From Clostridium caldaquaticum (GTDB lineage: Bacteria; Bacillota; Clostridia; Clostridiales; Clostridiaceae): a DNA stretch of 64,000 bases. The notes below the pieces were generated by a model. The model saw nothing but the letters and a program-made list of their open reading frames with translations. It made no database searches and was not told where the DNA came from. This document shows positions 27,017 through 35,092 of this stretch, in pieces (within the stretch, counting starts at the first letter, position 1; each line of letters starts with the position of its first letter). The stretch lies in NCBI RefSeq assembly GCF_023806125.1, contig NZ_JAMSKT010000010.1:56019-120018 (forward strand), in the 5' to 3' direction. The position numbers and the translations under genes were made by a program.

Positions 27017-27457
27017 TTGAAGATTAAAAAAGGTTTTACAATATTAGAAATTTTAATAGTTATTTCAATTGTTATCTTGCTTAGTGCTTCAAGCTTAATA
27101 ACTTCTTCTAATTATAATAGAATGAAAAACGATATAGATTTAATCATGAGTGAAAATATGATATTAGGTATTATAAATGATGGAAAGCAGTATTGCAGAA
27201 AAAAACAAAAGCCTGGATTTGTATTTTTTAATATTATCAATAATGAAGTTAGTTTTAAGTGTGATGGTAAAAAAATAGATAGTTTTACTTTGCCAGAAGG
27301 AATAAAAATAAATTCAATAAATATGAAACTTTCAAAGATAGATATTAATAAAAATGGAATAGCTTGCGATGCTGGAACAATTACTTTGAGAGATAATAAA
27401 AACAATCTATACAGCATTACTGTTAATGTAGGAGTTGGCTATGCTGAAATCAAATAA
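27017..27457 (+). CDS. Prepilin-like protein (minor pseudopilin)
   Basis: 146 residues from the TTG at 27017. Class III signal MKIKKG before FTILEILIVISIV, Glu at mature position 5. The globular part begins near residue 40 and carries no recognisable domain. The start is uncertain (GTG 27008 is an alternative) because the SD is weak, which suggests coupling to the pilin upstream. The 3' end overlaps the next prepilin gene by 17 bases. Confidence 0.78.
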   Translation: MKIKKGFTILEILIVISIVILLSASSLITSSNYNRMKNDIDLIMSENMILGIINDGKQYCRKKQKPGFVFFNIINNEVSFKCDGKKIDSFTLPEGIKINSINMKLSKIDINKNGIACDAGTITLRDNKNNLYSITVNVGVGYAEIK

Positions 27458-27884
27458 GAAATCAGGCTTTACTATAATTGAAGTTTTATGTGCACTTAGT
27501 ATCTTTTCTATTTTATTTAACTGTATAATGTGTATTCAATTAAATAATATGAAGCTTAAAAAGTACAACAAAGAGTTATCAAGCTTTTTATATGTTTTAG
27601 AGGCAGTTAAGAAGGAGATAATTTTTAATTCTACCTATAGCAGCATAAAAAATTTAAATAATAATGGTAGAAAATATATTAGGAAAGATAAGTTAACTAT
27701 TGATAATATAAAAACTCTTAAATTAGAAGAAATATTCGATGTGGATAAGGAAAATGATGACAGCTATTTAGTTATGAAAATAACTGATGGTGAAGTTTTA
27801 AAAATAGAATTAGAGCTTTATGTAAAAATAAATAACCGGGAAGAAAAAATAAAATGTGAATTTTATAAAGGTAATTATATATGA
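27441..27884 (+). CDS. Prepilin-like protein (minor pseudopilin)
   Basis: 147 residues from the ATG at 27441, with TAGGAG 7 bases upstream inside the preceding gene. N-terminus MLKSNKKSG, then FTIIEVLCALSIF with Glu at +5. It resembles the GspI/PilV class in the short hydrophobic stalk. The rest is Lys/Asn rich with no recognised domain. It overlaps the preceding gene by 17 bases and the next by 4 (ATGA), so the four prepilin genes are translationally chained. Confidence 0.75.
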   Translation: MLKSNKKSGFTIIEVLCALSIFSILFNCIMCIQLNNMKLKKYNKELSSFLYVLEAVKKEIIFNSTYSSIKNLNNNGRKYIRKDKLTIDNIKTLKLEEIFDVDKENDDSYLVMKITDGEVLKIELELYVKINNREEKIKCEFYKGNYI

Positions 27885-28324
27885 AAAAAGGATTTACTCT
27901 TTTAGAAGTAATTGTTTCTGCTGGAATAGCTAGTATTTTAGTAAGTATATTAATTCCAATATTTTTAAAATACAATTTAATCTATAAAGAAAATACAAAA
28001 GAATATAGAGAATATTTTTACTGTTTTGAGGCTCTTATGTTTATAGAACAGGAAATTAATAATGGAAAAAATGTAAGGATTAATAATAATGTAATACAAA
28101 TAAATTATTCTGATGGTATTACAAAAAAATACATACAACAAAACACAAATGGGTGCATTGTACTTGTTCATACAGAAAATAATGTTGTAAAAGCAGTTAA
28201 TAATATATTAAATAATATTAGCAGTTTTACAGTTGTTCAAAAAAGAAATACAACATACATATGTATAACTGCTAGAAGTGGAGAAAGATACGAACGATGT
28301 TTTGGAATAAAGCTGGAAACATAA
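27881..28324 (+). CDS. Prepilin-like protein (minor pseudopilin)
   Basis: 147 residues. MKKG then FTLLEVIVSAGIASILVS, a canonical class III signal with Glu at +5. It resembles the GspJ/PilW class by position and by the longer N-terminal helix (inference). ATG overlaps the upstream stop (ATGA). The downstream gene begins 28 bases before this one ends. Confidence 0.75.
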   Translation: MKKGFTLLEVIVSAGIASILVSILIPIFLKYNLIYKENTKEYREYFYCFEALMFIEQEINNGKNVRINNNVIQINYSDGITKKYIQQNTNGCIVLVHTENNVVKAVNNILNNISSFTVVQKRNTTYICITARSGERYERCFGIKLET

Positions 28325-28755
28325 AAAAGGGCTATATACTCATATATATACTTTTTATAGGTATGCTTTGTCTGCTTATAGTTTTGTCTTTTTTTACAAT
28401 GGAGTTAAAAAAGACTAAAGATGTTGTGAGTTATAAAGATTACATTATTATGAATAAAAAAGAGGATGAATATAGAGAATATTTGTTTACTGAATTGTAT
28501 AAAAACATAATACAGAATGTAATCCCGCTAACTTCTGATTGTGTTGATTTTTACTTAAATAATAATATTATTAGTTATGATATAGATGGTAAAAAAGGAA
28601 GTCTTAAATATGATTTAGTAAGCAAAAAATTCTTATTTGAGAGTTATGTAGATGATTATTGCTTTAAAAGAGAGATTTATGAATACAAAATTACAAATGG
28701 AAATTTAAAGTTTATTTATAATAAGACTATATTCGTAGAAGGCAGGATAGAATAA
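28297..28755 (+). CDS. PilX/GspK/ComGG-like protein with degenerate prepilin signal
   Basis: 152 residues. After a Gly that could be the cleavage site (NIKKG) the sequence continues YILIYILFIGMLCLLIVLSF. The residue at +1 is Tyr rather than Phe/Met, and Glu5 is replaced by Tyr. Lack of Glu5 is typical of the tip subunit GspK/PilX/ComGG. It overlaps the preceding prepilin gene by 28 bases in another frame. The rest is charged and unrecognised. Position as last pseudopilin supports the tip-subunit reading. Confidence 0.62.
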   Translation: MFWNKAGNIKKGYILIYILFIGMLCLLIVLSFFTMELKKTKDVVSYKDYIIMNKKEDEYREYLFTELYKNIIQNVIPLTSDCVDFYLNNNIISYDIDGKKGSLKYDLVSKKFLFESYVDDYCFKREIYEYKITNGNLKFIYNKTIFVEGRIE

Positions 28756-29490
28756 ATGTTTAGAAGGCAAATAGTGATTGAGTTAGGTGAAGAATATATA
28801 GCAAAGCATAATAGTTATAAAAGTTTTGAATATAAGCTTAATATATCTGAAGGCATTAATATAGATATAAAAAAAAGCAAAGTGAATATTGTATTAGAAG
28901 GGGAAGAGGTTAATGTAAGAAATTTTATACTTCCAAAGACAAAGTCAAATCAAGTTTATGATTTAATAAAGGATGAATTATATTATTATTTCAGAAATAT
29001 TGATAATTTAATTTTTGCTTATTCGATTATTAAGCAAGATAAAGATAATCAGCAATTTGCAGTATTTTGTGTAAATAGTAATAAATTAGCAGTAATAAAT
29101 GAACTTATGCATACTGATATCAATATTAGAGGCATTTATTTGCTCCAGTTTTCTGTTATAAACTACTTTAAAAGAAAAATAAAAAGTGAAAATTATATTT
29201 TTATTTTTGAGTATAGAGATAAGCTATATTTGTTATGTTGTATCTACAATAAAGTTATTTATAACAGTATAATAAAAGATTATGTTAATGAAGAAAATTT
29301 AATACGTAAGTTTTATGATTTTATAAACAAAAGTAAAAAATATTCGGAAAAAAATATTGAAAATATATACTTTGCTAATATAAGAAGCAAAAAAATTATA
29401 GATTTAATTTCACGGGATTTTAAGTGTGAAGATTTAGGAGATTTAAACCAAAAGAGATTATTTAGAGGTATTGCAGCAAAAAGAGGATAA
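28756..29490 (+). CDS. Putative PilM/GspL-like assembly protein
   Basis: 244 residues, no membrane segment, starting on the base after the previous stop. No motif is clear enough to assign it by itself. The order (ATPase, platform, pilins, this gene, then two small bitopic proteins) is that of pilM-pilN-pilO, and an N-terminal MFRRQIVIELGEEYIAKHN could be a diverged phosphate-1 loop of an actin-like fold. It is short for PilM (usually about 350), so it may be a truncated or one-domain version. Assignment is mostly by context. Confidence 0.5.
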   Translation: MFRRQIVIELGEEYIAKHNSYKSFEYKLNISEGINIDIKKSKVNIVLEGEEVNVRNFILPKTKSNQVYDLIKDELYYYFRNIDNLIFAYSIIKQDKDNQQFAVFCVNSNKLAVINELMHTDINIRGIYLLQFSVINYFKRKIKSENYIFIFEYRDKLYLLCCIYNKVIYNSIIKDYVNEENLIRKFYDFINKSKKYSEKNIENIYFANIRSKKIIDLISRDFKCEDLGDLNQKRLFRGIAAKRG

Positions 29491-29495
29491 ATTTT

Positions 29496-29966
29496 ATGGA
29501 AAACTTGAATTTTATACCAAAAGAATTAGAAAAAAAGTTTATAGATATTAAGATAAAAAAATATAAAACTTGTATATTAGTTTTGTGGCTGTTATGTTTA
29601 ATTTTATATGGTACTATGTTATTCGGTAAAAGCAAAAACGAACAATTGATTCAAAAGAAAAAAGCTATAATAAGTTATAAACTAAGTGAAACTGAAATAT
29701 CTAATGCTCATTTAAAAAAAACTAGCTATACTATACAGAGTTTTAAAAAATTTTTAGCGGATTTAAATAAAGATTTAAATTATAAAAGCGTTGAAATAAA
29801 TGATAATAAGATAACTGCTGACTTAATAATTTATAATAAAGATCAATACTATAGTATTATTAAAAATATTGAAAATTATGGTGGGTATAGTATTTTGTCT
29901 CTTTCTCCTCTTTATGAAAAAGATAATGTTTTTAGTTTTAATTTTATTTTAGAGGTTAAGCTATGA
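29496..29966 (+). CDS. Putative PilN-like bitopic protein
   Basis: 156 residues: cytoplasmic N-terminus with NFIPKELEKKF, one membrane helix (about 24-44), a coiled-coil segment and a small C-terminal domain (about 85-156). This is the plan of PilN, whose N-terminus binds PilM. The N-terminal peptide resembles the INLLP-type PilN motif only loosely (NFIPKE). It overlaps the following gene by 4 bases. Confidence 0.55.
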   Translation: MENLNFIPKELEKKFIDIKIKKYKTCILVLWLLCLILYGTMLFGKSKNEQLIQKKKAIISYKLSETEISNAHLKKTSYTIQSFKKFLADLNKDLNYKSVEINDNKITADLIIYNKDQYYSIIKNIENYGGYSILSLSPLYEKDNVFSFNFILEVKL

Positions 29967-30376
29967 AAAAATATAACTTAAATTTATATAAACTGATAGT
30001 ATTAGTGTTTGTAACTATTATTTTTTTGTTATGTGAAGAAAATTATAAACTATTTTCAAGTATAAAATCTATAAATGTTAGTAGCCATACCTTTAGTTAT
30101 TCTAGTATACATAAAAAGTACGGATACAGTGATATTTTGAGTATATTGTTAAAAGATAGCAATATAACAATTAAAAATATTGGCAGTGCTTTGGAAGATG
30201 AAAATATTGCTAACATAGAAATAGAATATAGCGGAGATATTAATTCTTTCTATAATATCCTACAAGATTTTCAGAACTTAGATAATTTTTGTTATGCTGA
30301 CAATGTAAAAATAGTGATAGATTACAGTAATAAACAGAATATAAGTTCAAAACTCTATTTTATAAAAAATAAATAG
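29963..30376 (+). CDS. Putative PilO-like bitopic protein
   Basis: 137 residues: membrane helix at about 7-23, then a soluble alpha/beta-looking domain with SINSFYNILQDFQNLDNF-like content, reminiscent of the PilO fold. ATG overlaps the upstream stop (ATGA). Last gene of the operon; no clear terminator follows, and the region to efp (30377-30598) carries the efp promoter. Assigned by position and topology only. Confidence 0.5.
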   Translation: MKKYNLNLYKLIVLVFVTIIFLLCEENYKLFSSIKSINVSSHTFSYSSIHKKYGYSDILSILLKDSNITIKNIGSALEDENIANIEIEYSGDINSFYNILQDFQNLDNFCYADNVKIVIDYSNKQNISSKLYFIKNK

Positions 30377-30427
30377 CATTAAAAGCATAAAGAAATTTAA
30401 AGAATTTAAAGAAATAAATAATAATGT

Positions 30428-30456
30428 TTGCAAATAATCACAAGTTTTGATAAAAT
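30428..30456 (+). promoter_or_regulatory. Promoter of efp
   Basis: TTGCAA (30428-30433), 17-bp spacer, TAAAAT (30451-30456) with an upstream TG (extended -10). The leader is about 135 bases long. Confidence 0.7.
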
Positions 30457-30598
30457 ATCTTTGGTAAGAATTCCATAGAAATTAATCTACTATAGTATTT
30501 AATAAAATCATTAGTTAACTATATTAAATAATTTTGGTATTAATTCACCTGAAAGGGTTATAATATAAATGAATTTATAGTTTTTGGAGGGATACTTA

Positions 30599-31156
30599 AT
30601 GATATCAGCAGGAGATTTAAGAAAAGGTACTACTTTTGAATTAGATGGACAAGTTTACACAGTAGTTGATTTTCTACATGTAAAGCCAGGAAAGGGAGCT
30701 GCTTTTGTTAGAACAAAGTTAAGAAATGTTATTCAAGGCGGGGTAACAGATAGAACTTTTAACCCTACCGATAAATTACAGGAAGCAGTTATAGAAAGAA
30801 AAGAAATGCAGTATTTATATTCTGATGGAGAACTTTACTACTTTATGGATCCAGAAACCTTTGATCAAATTCCTCTTAATCATGAAAAGGTAGAGGAGGC
30901 TATTAAATTCTTAAAAGAAAACATGTTTGCTGTAATTAAATTTTATAAAGGAGAAGCATTTTCAGTAGAACCACCAAACTTTGTAGAACTTCAAGTAACA
31001 TATACTGAACCAGGTGCAAAAGGAAATACAGCTACAAATACACTAAAACCTGCAACAGTGGAAACAGGTGCAACTGTTATGGTTCCTTTATTTGTGAACG
31101 AAGGTGAAATGATAAGAATAGATACTAGAACTGGTGAATATATGGAGAGAGTTTAG
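30599..31156 (+). CDS. efp: Translation elongation factor P
   Basis: Relieves ribosome stalling at polyproline stretches. 185 residues from the ATG at 30599 (GGAGG 8 bases upstream). Three domains: KOW-like N-terminal domain (to about 65), an OB domain, and a C-terminal OB domain ending [14 protein letters not shown]. The tip loop KPGKGAAF carries Lys32, the residue that is modified or acts directly at the peptidyl transferase centre. Monocistronic, between a good promoter and a 13-bp-stem terminator. Confidence 0.97.
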   Translation: MISAGDLRKGTTFELDGQVYTVVDFLHVKPGKGAAFVRTKLRNVIQGGVTDRTFNPTDKLQEAVIERKEMQYLYSDGELYYFMDPETFDQIPLNHEKVEEAIKFLKENMFAVIKFYKGEAFSVEPPNFVELQVTYTEPGAKGNTATNTLKPATVETGATVMVPLFVNEGEMIRIDTRTGEYMERV

Positions 31157-31186
31157 AACATAATATAAAATAGTTTAATAGATAAT

Positions 31187-31224
31187 AGCAGTATAAAATA
31201 ATGATTTTATACTGCTAATTTTTT
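31187..31224 (+). terminator. Terminator after efp
   Basis: Perfect 13-bp stem (31187-31199 with 31204-31216), AATG loop, followed by AATTTTTT. Confidence 0.9.
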
Positions 31225-31245
31225 ACTTAAAAAGGATGTGTTAAT

Positions 31246-31638
31246 ATGGAATCAATGGTTTCAAAAGTAGCTTATTTAAATGGTTTAATTGATGGAATGG
31301 ATATTGATAAAACTACAAAAGAAGGTAGAGCAATATCCGAAATAGCAAGTATACTAAAAACGATGGCGGAGGAAATTGATTTATTAAGAGAAAATCAAAA
31401 TGAAATGGAAGATTATGTAGATGCAATTGATGAAGATTTAAGTAATTTAGAAGAAGACATTTATGATGATGAAGAGTGTGAAGAAGATGATCTTGGAAGT
31501 TATATAAATTTACAGTGCCCTCATTGTGAGGAGACCGTTTATATTGACAGAGATATATGCAGATGTAATGAGAAGATAACCTGCCCAAATTGTCATAAGG
31601 AAGTTCTACTTGATTGCTGTAAAGAAAAGGAAAAGTAA
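31246..31638 (+). CDS. Acidic zinc-ribbon protein, CD1247-like N-terminal domain
   Basis: 130 residues. The N-terminal helical domain (about 1-65, starting MESMVSKVAYLNGLIDGM) resembles the CD1247 N-terminal family of clostridia. A very acidic linker follows (DEDLSNLEEDIYDDEECEED), then a Cys-rich zinc ribbon with Cys91, 94, 105, 107, 113 and 116 and a CC pair at 124-125. No function is known. SD AAAGGATG before ATG; it lies between efp and spoIIIAA in its own unit with a terminator. Confidence 0.75.
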   Translation: MESMVSKVAYLNGLIDGMDIDKTTKEGRAISEIASILKTMAEEIDLLRENQNEMEDYVDAIDEDLSNLEEDIYDDEECEEDDLGSYINLQCPHCEETVYIDRDICRCNEKITCPNCHKEVLLDCCKEKEK

Positions 31639-31646
31639 AAGAGATT

Positions 31647-31683
31647 AGACACACAAGGTTTTGCCTTATGTGTCTTTTTTTGC
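31647..31683 (+). terminator. Terminator before the spoIIIA operon
   Basis: AGACACACAAGG (31647-31658) pairs with CCTTATGTGTCT (31664-31675), with one mismatch, and is followed by a T-rich run. Confidence 0.85.
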
Positions 31684-31759
31684 TTGAATAATTTTAGAAT
31701 TAAGTGGAATAATTTCACTAAAATTATAATAGGAATTATATAGGAAGGGAGGATAAAAG

Positions 31760-32680
31760 ATGAAGAATACTAAAGATGTTTTAGATATCTTACCTAGTAA
31801 TATAAAGTCTGTAATTAAGGACATAAAGGGACTGGATACCTTGCAGGAGATTAGATTAAAAGTGGACAAACCATTGATTTTACAATTAGGGAATGAAGAG
31901 GTAATTACAGGAGTTATAGTATCAGTACAAGATATAAAGCTTATTATTCAGCATATAAGCAATTATTCTATTTATGCTTTTGAAGAAGAAATTAAGCAGG
32001 GATATATAACTATAAAGGGTGGACATCGAGTTGGTTTGTGCGGTAGCTGTGTCATTGAGAATAACAAAATAAAAACTATTAAAAGTATAGGTTCTATAAA
32101 TATAAGAGTATGTAAGGAAGTAGAAGGTTGTTCTGATAATTTAATGCCTTATATTGTTAAAGATAATAAATTAATGAATACAATAATTATATCTCCTCCT
32201 AGATGTGGAAAAACAACTTTAATTAGAGATATAGCTAGAAATTTATCAGATGGTATTAAAAAAATAAATTTTAAAGGTAAAAAAGTTTGTATCATAGATG
32301 AAAGAAGTGAAATAAGCGGATGCTATAATGGTATTCCTCAAATGAATGTAGGAGTTCGCACTGATGTATTAGACAATTGTCCTAAAGCAGAAGGGATTAT
32401 GATGGCCATTAGAAGTATGTCCCCAGAAGCCATAGTTTGTGATGAAATCGGAACTCATAAAGATATGGAAAGTATTATAATGGCTCTTAATTCAGGCATT
32501 AATCTTATAACTACTATACATGGTTATGGAATTGAAGATTTATTCAACAGGCTTGTTTTTAAAGAAATAGTTGAAAATCATGTATTTAGGAGAGCTGTAG
32601 TATTAAGTACTCGTTACGGGGCTGGCACAATAGAATATGTTTATGACTTTGAAAAAAAAGAAGAACTATGGAGGGGATAA
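31760..32680 (+). CDS. spoIIIAA: Stage III sporulation protein AA (secretion-type ATPase)
   Basis: Cytoplasmic AAA+-like ATPase of the SpoIIIA-SpoIIQ feeding-tube complex, acting in the mother cell. 306 residues. Walker A SPPRCGKTT at 145-153; IIDERSEISG and the MAIRSMSPEAIVCDEIGT Walker B region follow. It is related to type II/IV secretion ATPases. GGGAGGATAAA precedes ATG. First gene of the eight-gene spoIIIA operon; sigma-E control is expected but no convincing sigma-E consensus was seen upstream. Confidence 0.95.
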   Translation: MKNTKDVLDILPSNIKSVIKDIKGLDTLQEIRLKVDKPLILQLGNEEVITGVIVSVQDIKLIIQHISNYSIYAFEEEIKQGYITIKGGHRVGLCGSCVIENNKIKTIKSIGSINIRVCKEVEGCSDNLMPYIVKDNKLMNTIIISPPRCGKTTLIRDIARNLSDGIKKINFKGKKVCIIDERSEISGCYNGIPQMNVGVRTDVLDNCPKAEGIMMAIRSMSPEAIVCDEIGTHKDMESIIMALNSGINLITTIHGYGIEDLFNRLVFKEIVENHVFRRAVVLSTRYGAGTIEYVYDFEKKEELWRG

Positions 32681-32681
32681 A

Positions 32682-33200
32682 ATGATTAAGGTTATGGGTT
32701 GTTTATTAATTTTGGCGGCATCAACAGCAGGAGGCATTATATATGGTGAAGGTTTTAAAAAAAGGGTTAAACAGCTTAATGAATTAGAAAGAGCAATAAA
32801 CCAGCTTCAAAATGAAATAGAATATACCTATACTCCTTTGCCAGAAGCCTTGTACAATGTGTCAAAAAAGAGCGAAAATCCAATCAGTGATATTTTTATG
32901 AAAGCGTCAAATTTACTTTATTCAAATGAAGTAGAGACTGTACATGAGGCATTTATCAGATGTTTTAATGATAAGGATATAGCTTTAAATATAAATAAAG
33001 AAGATATAAATATAATTTTAGATCTGTCCAAATCATTGGGGGAGTCAGATTTAGAAGGTCATAAAAAAATATTTTCTCTTTTTATTAGTAATTTAAAAAA
33101 GAGAATAAGTAGTGCAGAGATTGAAATGAATAAAAATGTTAAGATGTACCGCTACTTAGGTTTTAGTATTGGTGCCATGATAGTAATAGTTTTGGTATAG
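32682..33200 (+). CDS. spoIIIAB: Stage III sporulation protein AB
   Basis: 172 residues from the ATG at 32682 (GGAGGGGA upstream). Membrane segments at both ends (about 2-16 and 155-172), with a helical domain between that resembles the GspF/platform fold. Family signatures are LNELERAINQLQNEIEYTYT and LPEALYN. It is the presumed platform partner of SpoIIIAA. The start is 1 base after the spoIIIAA stop. Confidence 0.93.
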   Translation: MIKVMGCLLILAASTAGGIIYGEGFKKRVKQLNELERAINQLQNEIEYTYTPLPEALYNVSKKSENPISDIFMKASNLLYSNEVETVHEAFIRCFNDKDIALNINKEDINIILDLSKSLGESDLEGHKKIFSLFISNLKKRISSAEIEMNKNVKMYRYLGFSIGAMIVIVLV

Positions 33201-33212
33201 GAGGTGGACAAG

Positions 33213-33410
33213 ATGTTGGATATAAATATAATATTCAAAATTGGCGGTTTAGCAATAATATTAATAATACTAGACAAGGTTCTTAAATCCTCAGGAAAGG
33301 ATGACTTTGCTACAATAGCTAATCTTACAGGTATTATTATAATTTTAACTATGGTTATAAATCTAATAAGTAAGTTATTTAGCAGCGTAAAAACCATGTT
33401 TACATTATAG
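33213..33410 (+). CDS. spoIIIAC: Stage III sporulation protein AC
   Basis: 65-residue membrane protein, the usual size, from the ATG at 33213 (AGGAGGTGG upstream). Two hydrophobic helices separated by LDKVLKSSGKDDFATIANLTG. Related in sequence to the SpoIIIAD half, as in other species. Proposed channel/export-apparatus-like subunit of the forespore-mother cell complex. Confidence 0.93.
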   Translation: MLDINIIFKIGGLAIILIILDKVLKSSGKDDFATIANLTGIIIILTMVINLISKLFSSVKTMFTL

Positions 33411-33414
33411 AAGT

Positions 33415-33460
33415 CATAACGATTAATAATTGTTATGTGCTTAAAAGGCATACAGGAGGG
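33415..33460 (+). repeat. Hairpin + SD module, copy A (before spoIIIAD)
   Basis: A 10-bp stem (33415-33424 with 33428-33437, including one G-U) closes on a 3-base loop, then 7 bases, then AAGGCATACAGGAGGG (33445-33460), whose end is the spoIIIAD SD. The same layout recurs at 33851, 35735 and 35781. Confidence 0.85.
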
Positions 33461-33463
33461 ATT

Positions 33464-33847
33464 ATGGAAATAGTCAAAATTGTAGCATTTGCATTTATTG
33501 CTCTGTTTATAGTGTTTATATTAAGAAAAGAAAATGGAGTATTGGCAATACAGCTGAGCACAGTGGTAGGTATACTAATATTTCTATTTATGATATCAAA
33601 AATTACAGCTATATTACAGCTGCTTCAGCAGTTAGCTATAAAAGCGAACATAGATTATGTATATATAAACACTGTTTTTAAAATATTAGGTATAGCATAT
33701 TTAGCTTCATTTTGTGCAGAAATATGCAGGGATGCAGGGGAAGGGAATATAGCTTCTAAGGTTGAATTTGCAGGAAAAATATTAATATTGGTACTTGCCA
33801 TACCAATATTAATGGCAGTGCTTCAATCAATTCTGAAGATAATGTAA
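33464..33847 (+). CDS. spoIIIAD: Stage III sporulation protein AD
   Basis: 127 residues from the ATG at 33464 (GGAGGGATT just upstream). Three to four hydrophobic helices. The core AFIALFIVFILRKENGVLAI and the conserved YINTVFKILGIAYLASFCAEICRD region match SpoIIIAD. Membrane subunit of the SpoIIIA complex. Translation begins right after a hairpin-SD module. Confidence 0.93.
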   Translation: MEIVKIVAFAFIALFIVFILRKENGVLAIQLSTVVGILIFLFMISKITAILQLLQQLAIKANIDYVYINTVFKILGIAYLASFCAEICRDAGEGNIASKVEFAGKILILVLAIPILMAVLQSILKIM

Positions 33848-33850
33848 AAG

Positions 33851-33897
33851 ATGCAATGATTAAAAATTATTGCATGCTTAAAAGGAATACAGGAGGG
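33851..33897 (+). repeat. Hairpin + SD module, copy B (before spoIIIAE)
   Basis: An 11-bp stem (33851-33861 with 33865-33875, one G-U) with loop AAA, 6 bases, then AAGGAATACAGGAGGG (33882-33897), the SD of spoIIIAE. Confidence 0.87.
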
Positions 33898-33901
33898 AAT
33901 T

Positions 33902-35056
33902 ATGAAAAAAATTATTATAGTAGTTTTAATGATTATTCTTTTTCCTTTAAATGTCCAGGCTGCACAAGGAAGCGGAAATAATATAGATAAAGATGAAAGT
34001 CAGCAGGTTGAACGATTATATGATTATATATTAAATATGAAAACAGAATATGAAGTTTTAAAAGACTTGGATGCAAAACAATTTGTCAATGAATTTATGA
34101 AAACAGGAGATGGGAAGTTTTCTATTAAGAAAATATCTAACGCTTTATTTATCTACAGTTTTAGAGAAGTAGCAGCAATACTTAAGACAGTATCTATACT
34201 AGTAATAATCGCTATAGTATGTGCTCTTTTGAATAATTTGCAAAAGGCTTTTAGTAAAGAAGAACTATCAAATATAGCCTATTTTGCCTGCTATGCTATG
34301 ATAATCATACTTGTAACAAAAAGTTTTTATACTGCAGTTGGAGTAGCAAAGGATACTATAAATAGAACTTCAGATTTTATGTCAGCTCTCATACCTGTAC
34401 TTATGGTACTGTTGGCAAGTGTAGGAGGTTTTACAGAGGCGGCAGTTATGGATCCTATAATAATAGCTGCAATTAATATTAATGCAAAAATATATGTAAA
34501 CATTATAATACCTATAATTTTTATGAGTTTTGTTCTTCAGTTTGTAAATAATATATCTCATGAATTTAAAATTGAGAAGCTTACAAAGCTTCTCAATCAG
34601 ATAGCTTTATGGACTCAAGGCTTTGTGATGACTATTTTCATAGGAATTATAACAATACGAGGAATAACCTCTAAGACCATAGATCAAGTTACAATTAAAA
34701 CAGCTAAATATGCTGTTGATAATTTTGTACCTATTATTGGAAAGGCTTTATCGGATGCTATTGCTACAGTTGCTGGATATTCTCTTTTGTTAAAAAATGC
34801 ACTTAGTGCTTTAGGATTAGTAATAATTTTAGCTATTGTGATTTTCCCAATACTTAAAATACTTATAATGTCTTTTATGTATAAGCTTACTGCTGCGTTA
34901 ATTGAGCCTATAAGTGACAGTAAAATTGTAAATTGTATAACATCAGTAGGAAATTCCTTAACGATGCTTATGTCTTGTGTTATAAGCGTATCGATTATGT
35001 TTTTTATTATGGTATCTATAATAGCATCCGCTGGAAAAATGGCAGTAGGAGGGTGA
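33902..35056 (+). CDS. spoIIIAE: Stage III sporulation protein AE
   Basis: 384-residue polytopic membrane protein with an N-terminal signal sequence ending LNVQAA (cleavage near 20-22). Six to eight hydrophobic helices fill residues 85-380. The VLMVLLASVGG-TEAAVMDP block, LWTQGFVMTIFIGIITIRG and the final ADAII-like end are typical. It is the largest membrane component of the channel in the mother-cell membrane. Preceded by a hairpin-SD module (copy B). Confidence 0.94.
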   Translation: MKKIIIVVLMIILFPLNVQAAQGSGNNIDKDESQQVERLYDYILNMKTEYEVLKDLDAKQFVNEFMKTGDGKFSIKKISNALFIYSFREVAAILKTVSILVIIAIVCALLNNLQKAFSKEELSNIAYFACYAMIIILVTKSFYTAVGVAKDTINRTSDFMSALIPVLMVLLASVGGFTEAAVMDPIIIAAININAKIYVNIIIPIIFMSFVLQFVNNISHEFKIEKLTKLLNQIALWTQGFVMTIFIGIITIRGITSKTIDQVTIKTAKYAVDNFVPIIGKALSDAIATVAGYSLLLKNALSALGLVIILAIVIFPILKILIMSFMYKLTAALIEPISDSKIVNCITSVGNSLTMLMSCVISVSIMFFIMVSIIASAGKMAVGG

Positions 35057-35092
35057 TGAAAATCAAATAATAGGATAAAAGTAGGTGTGAAT

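Noticed and set aside
23820..30376. Naming the operon as the comG competence locus
   Set aside because: Three extra genes in the PilM/N/O positions are not part of comG, so a type IV pilus/type II secretion-like label is safer.
31685..31715. Possible sigma-E promoter before spoIIIAA (TGAATAA ... GAATAATT)
   Set aside because: The -10 is a poor match to CATACAnT; not enough to call.
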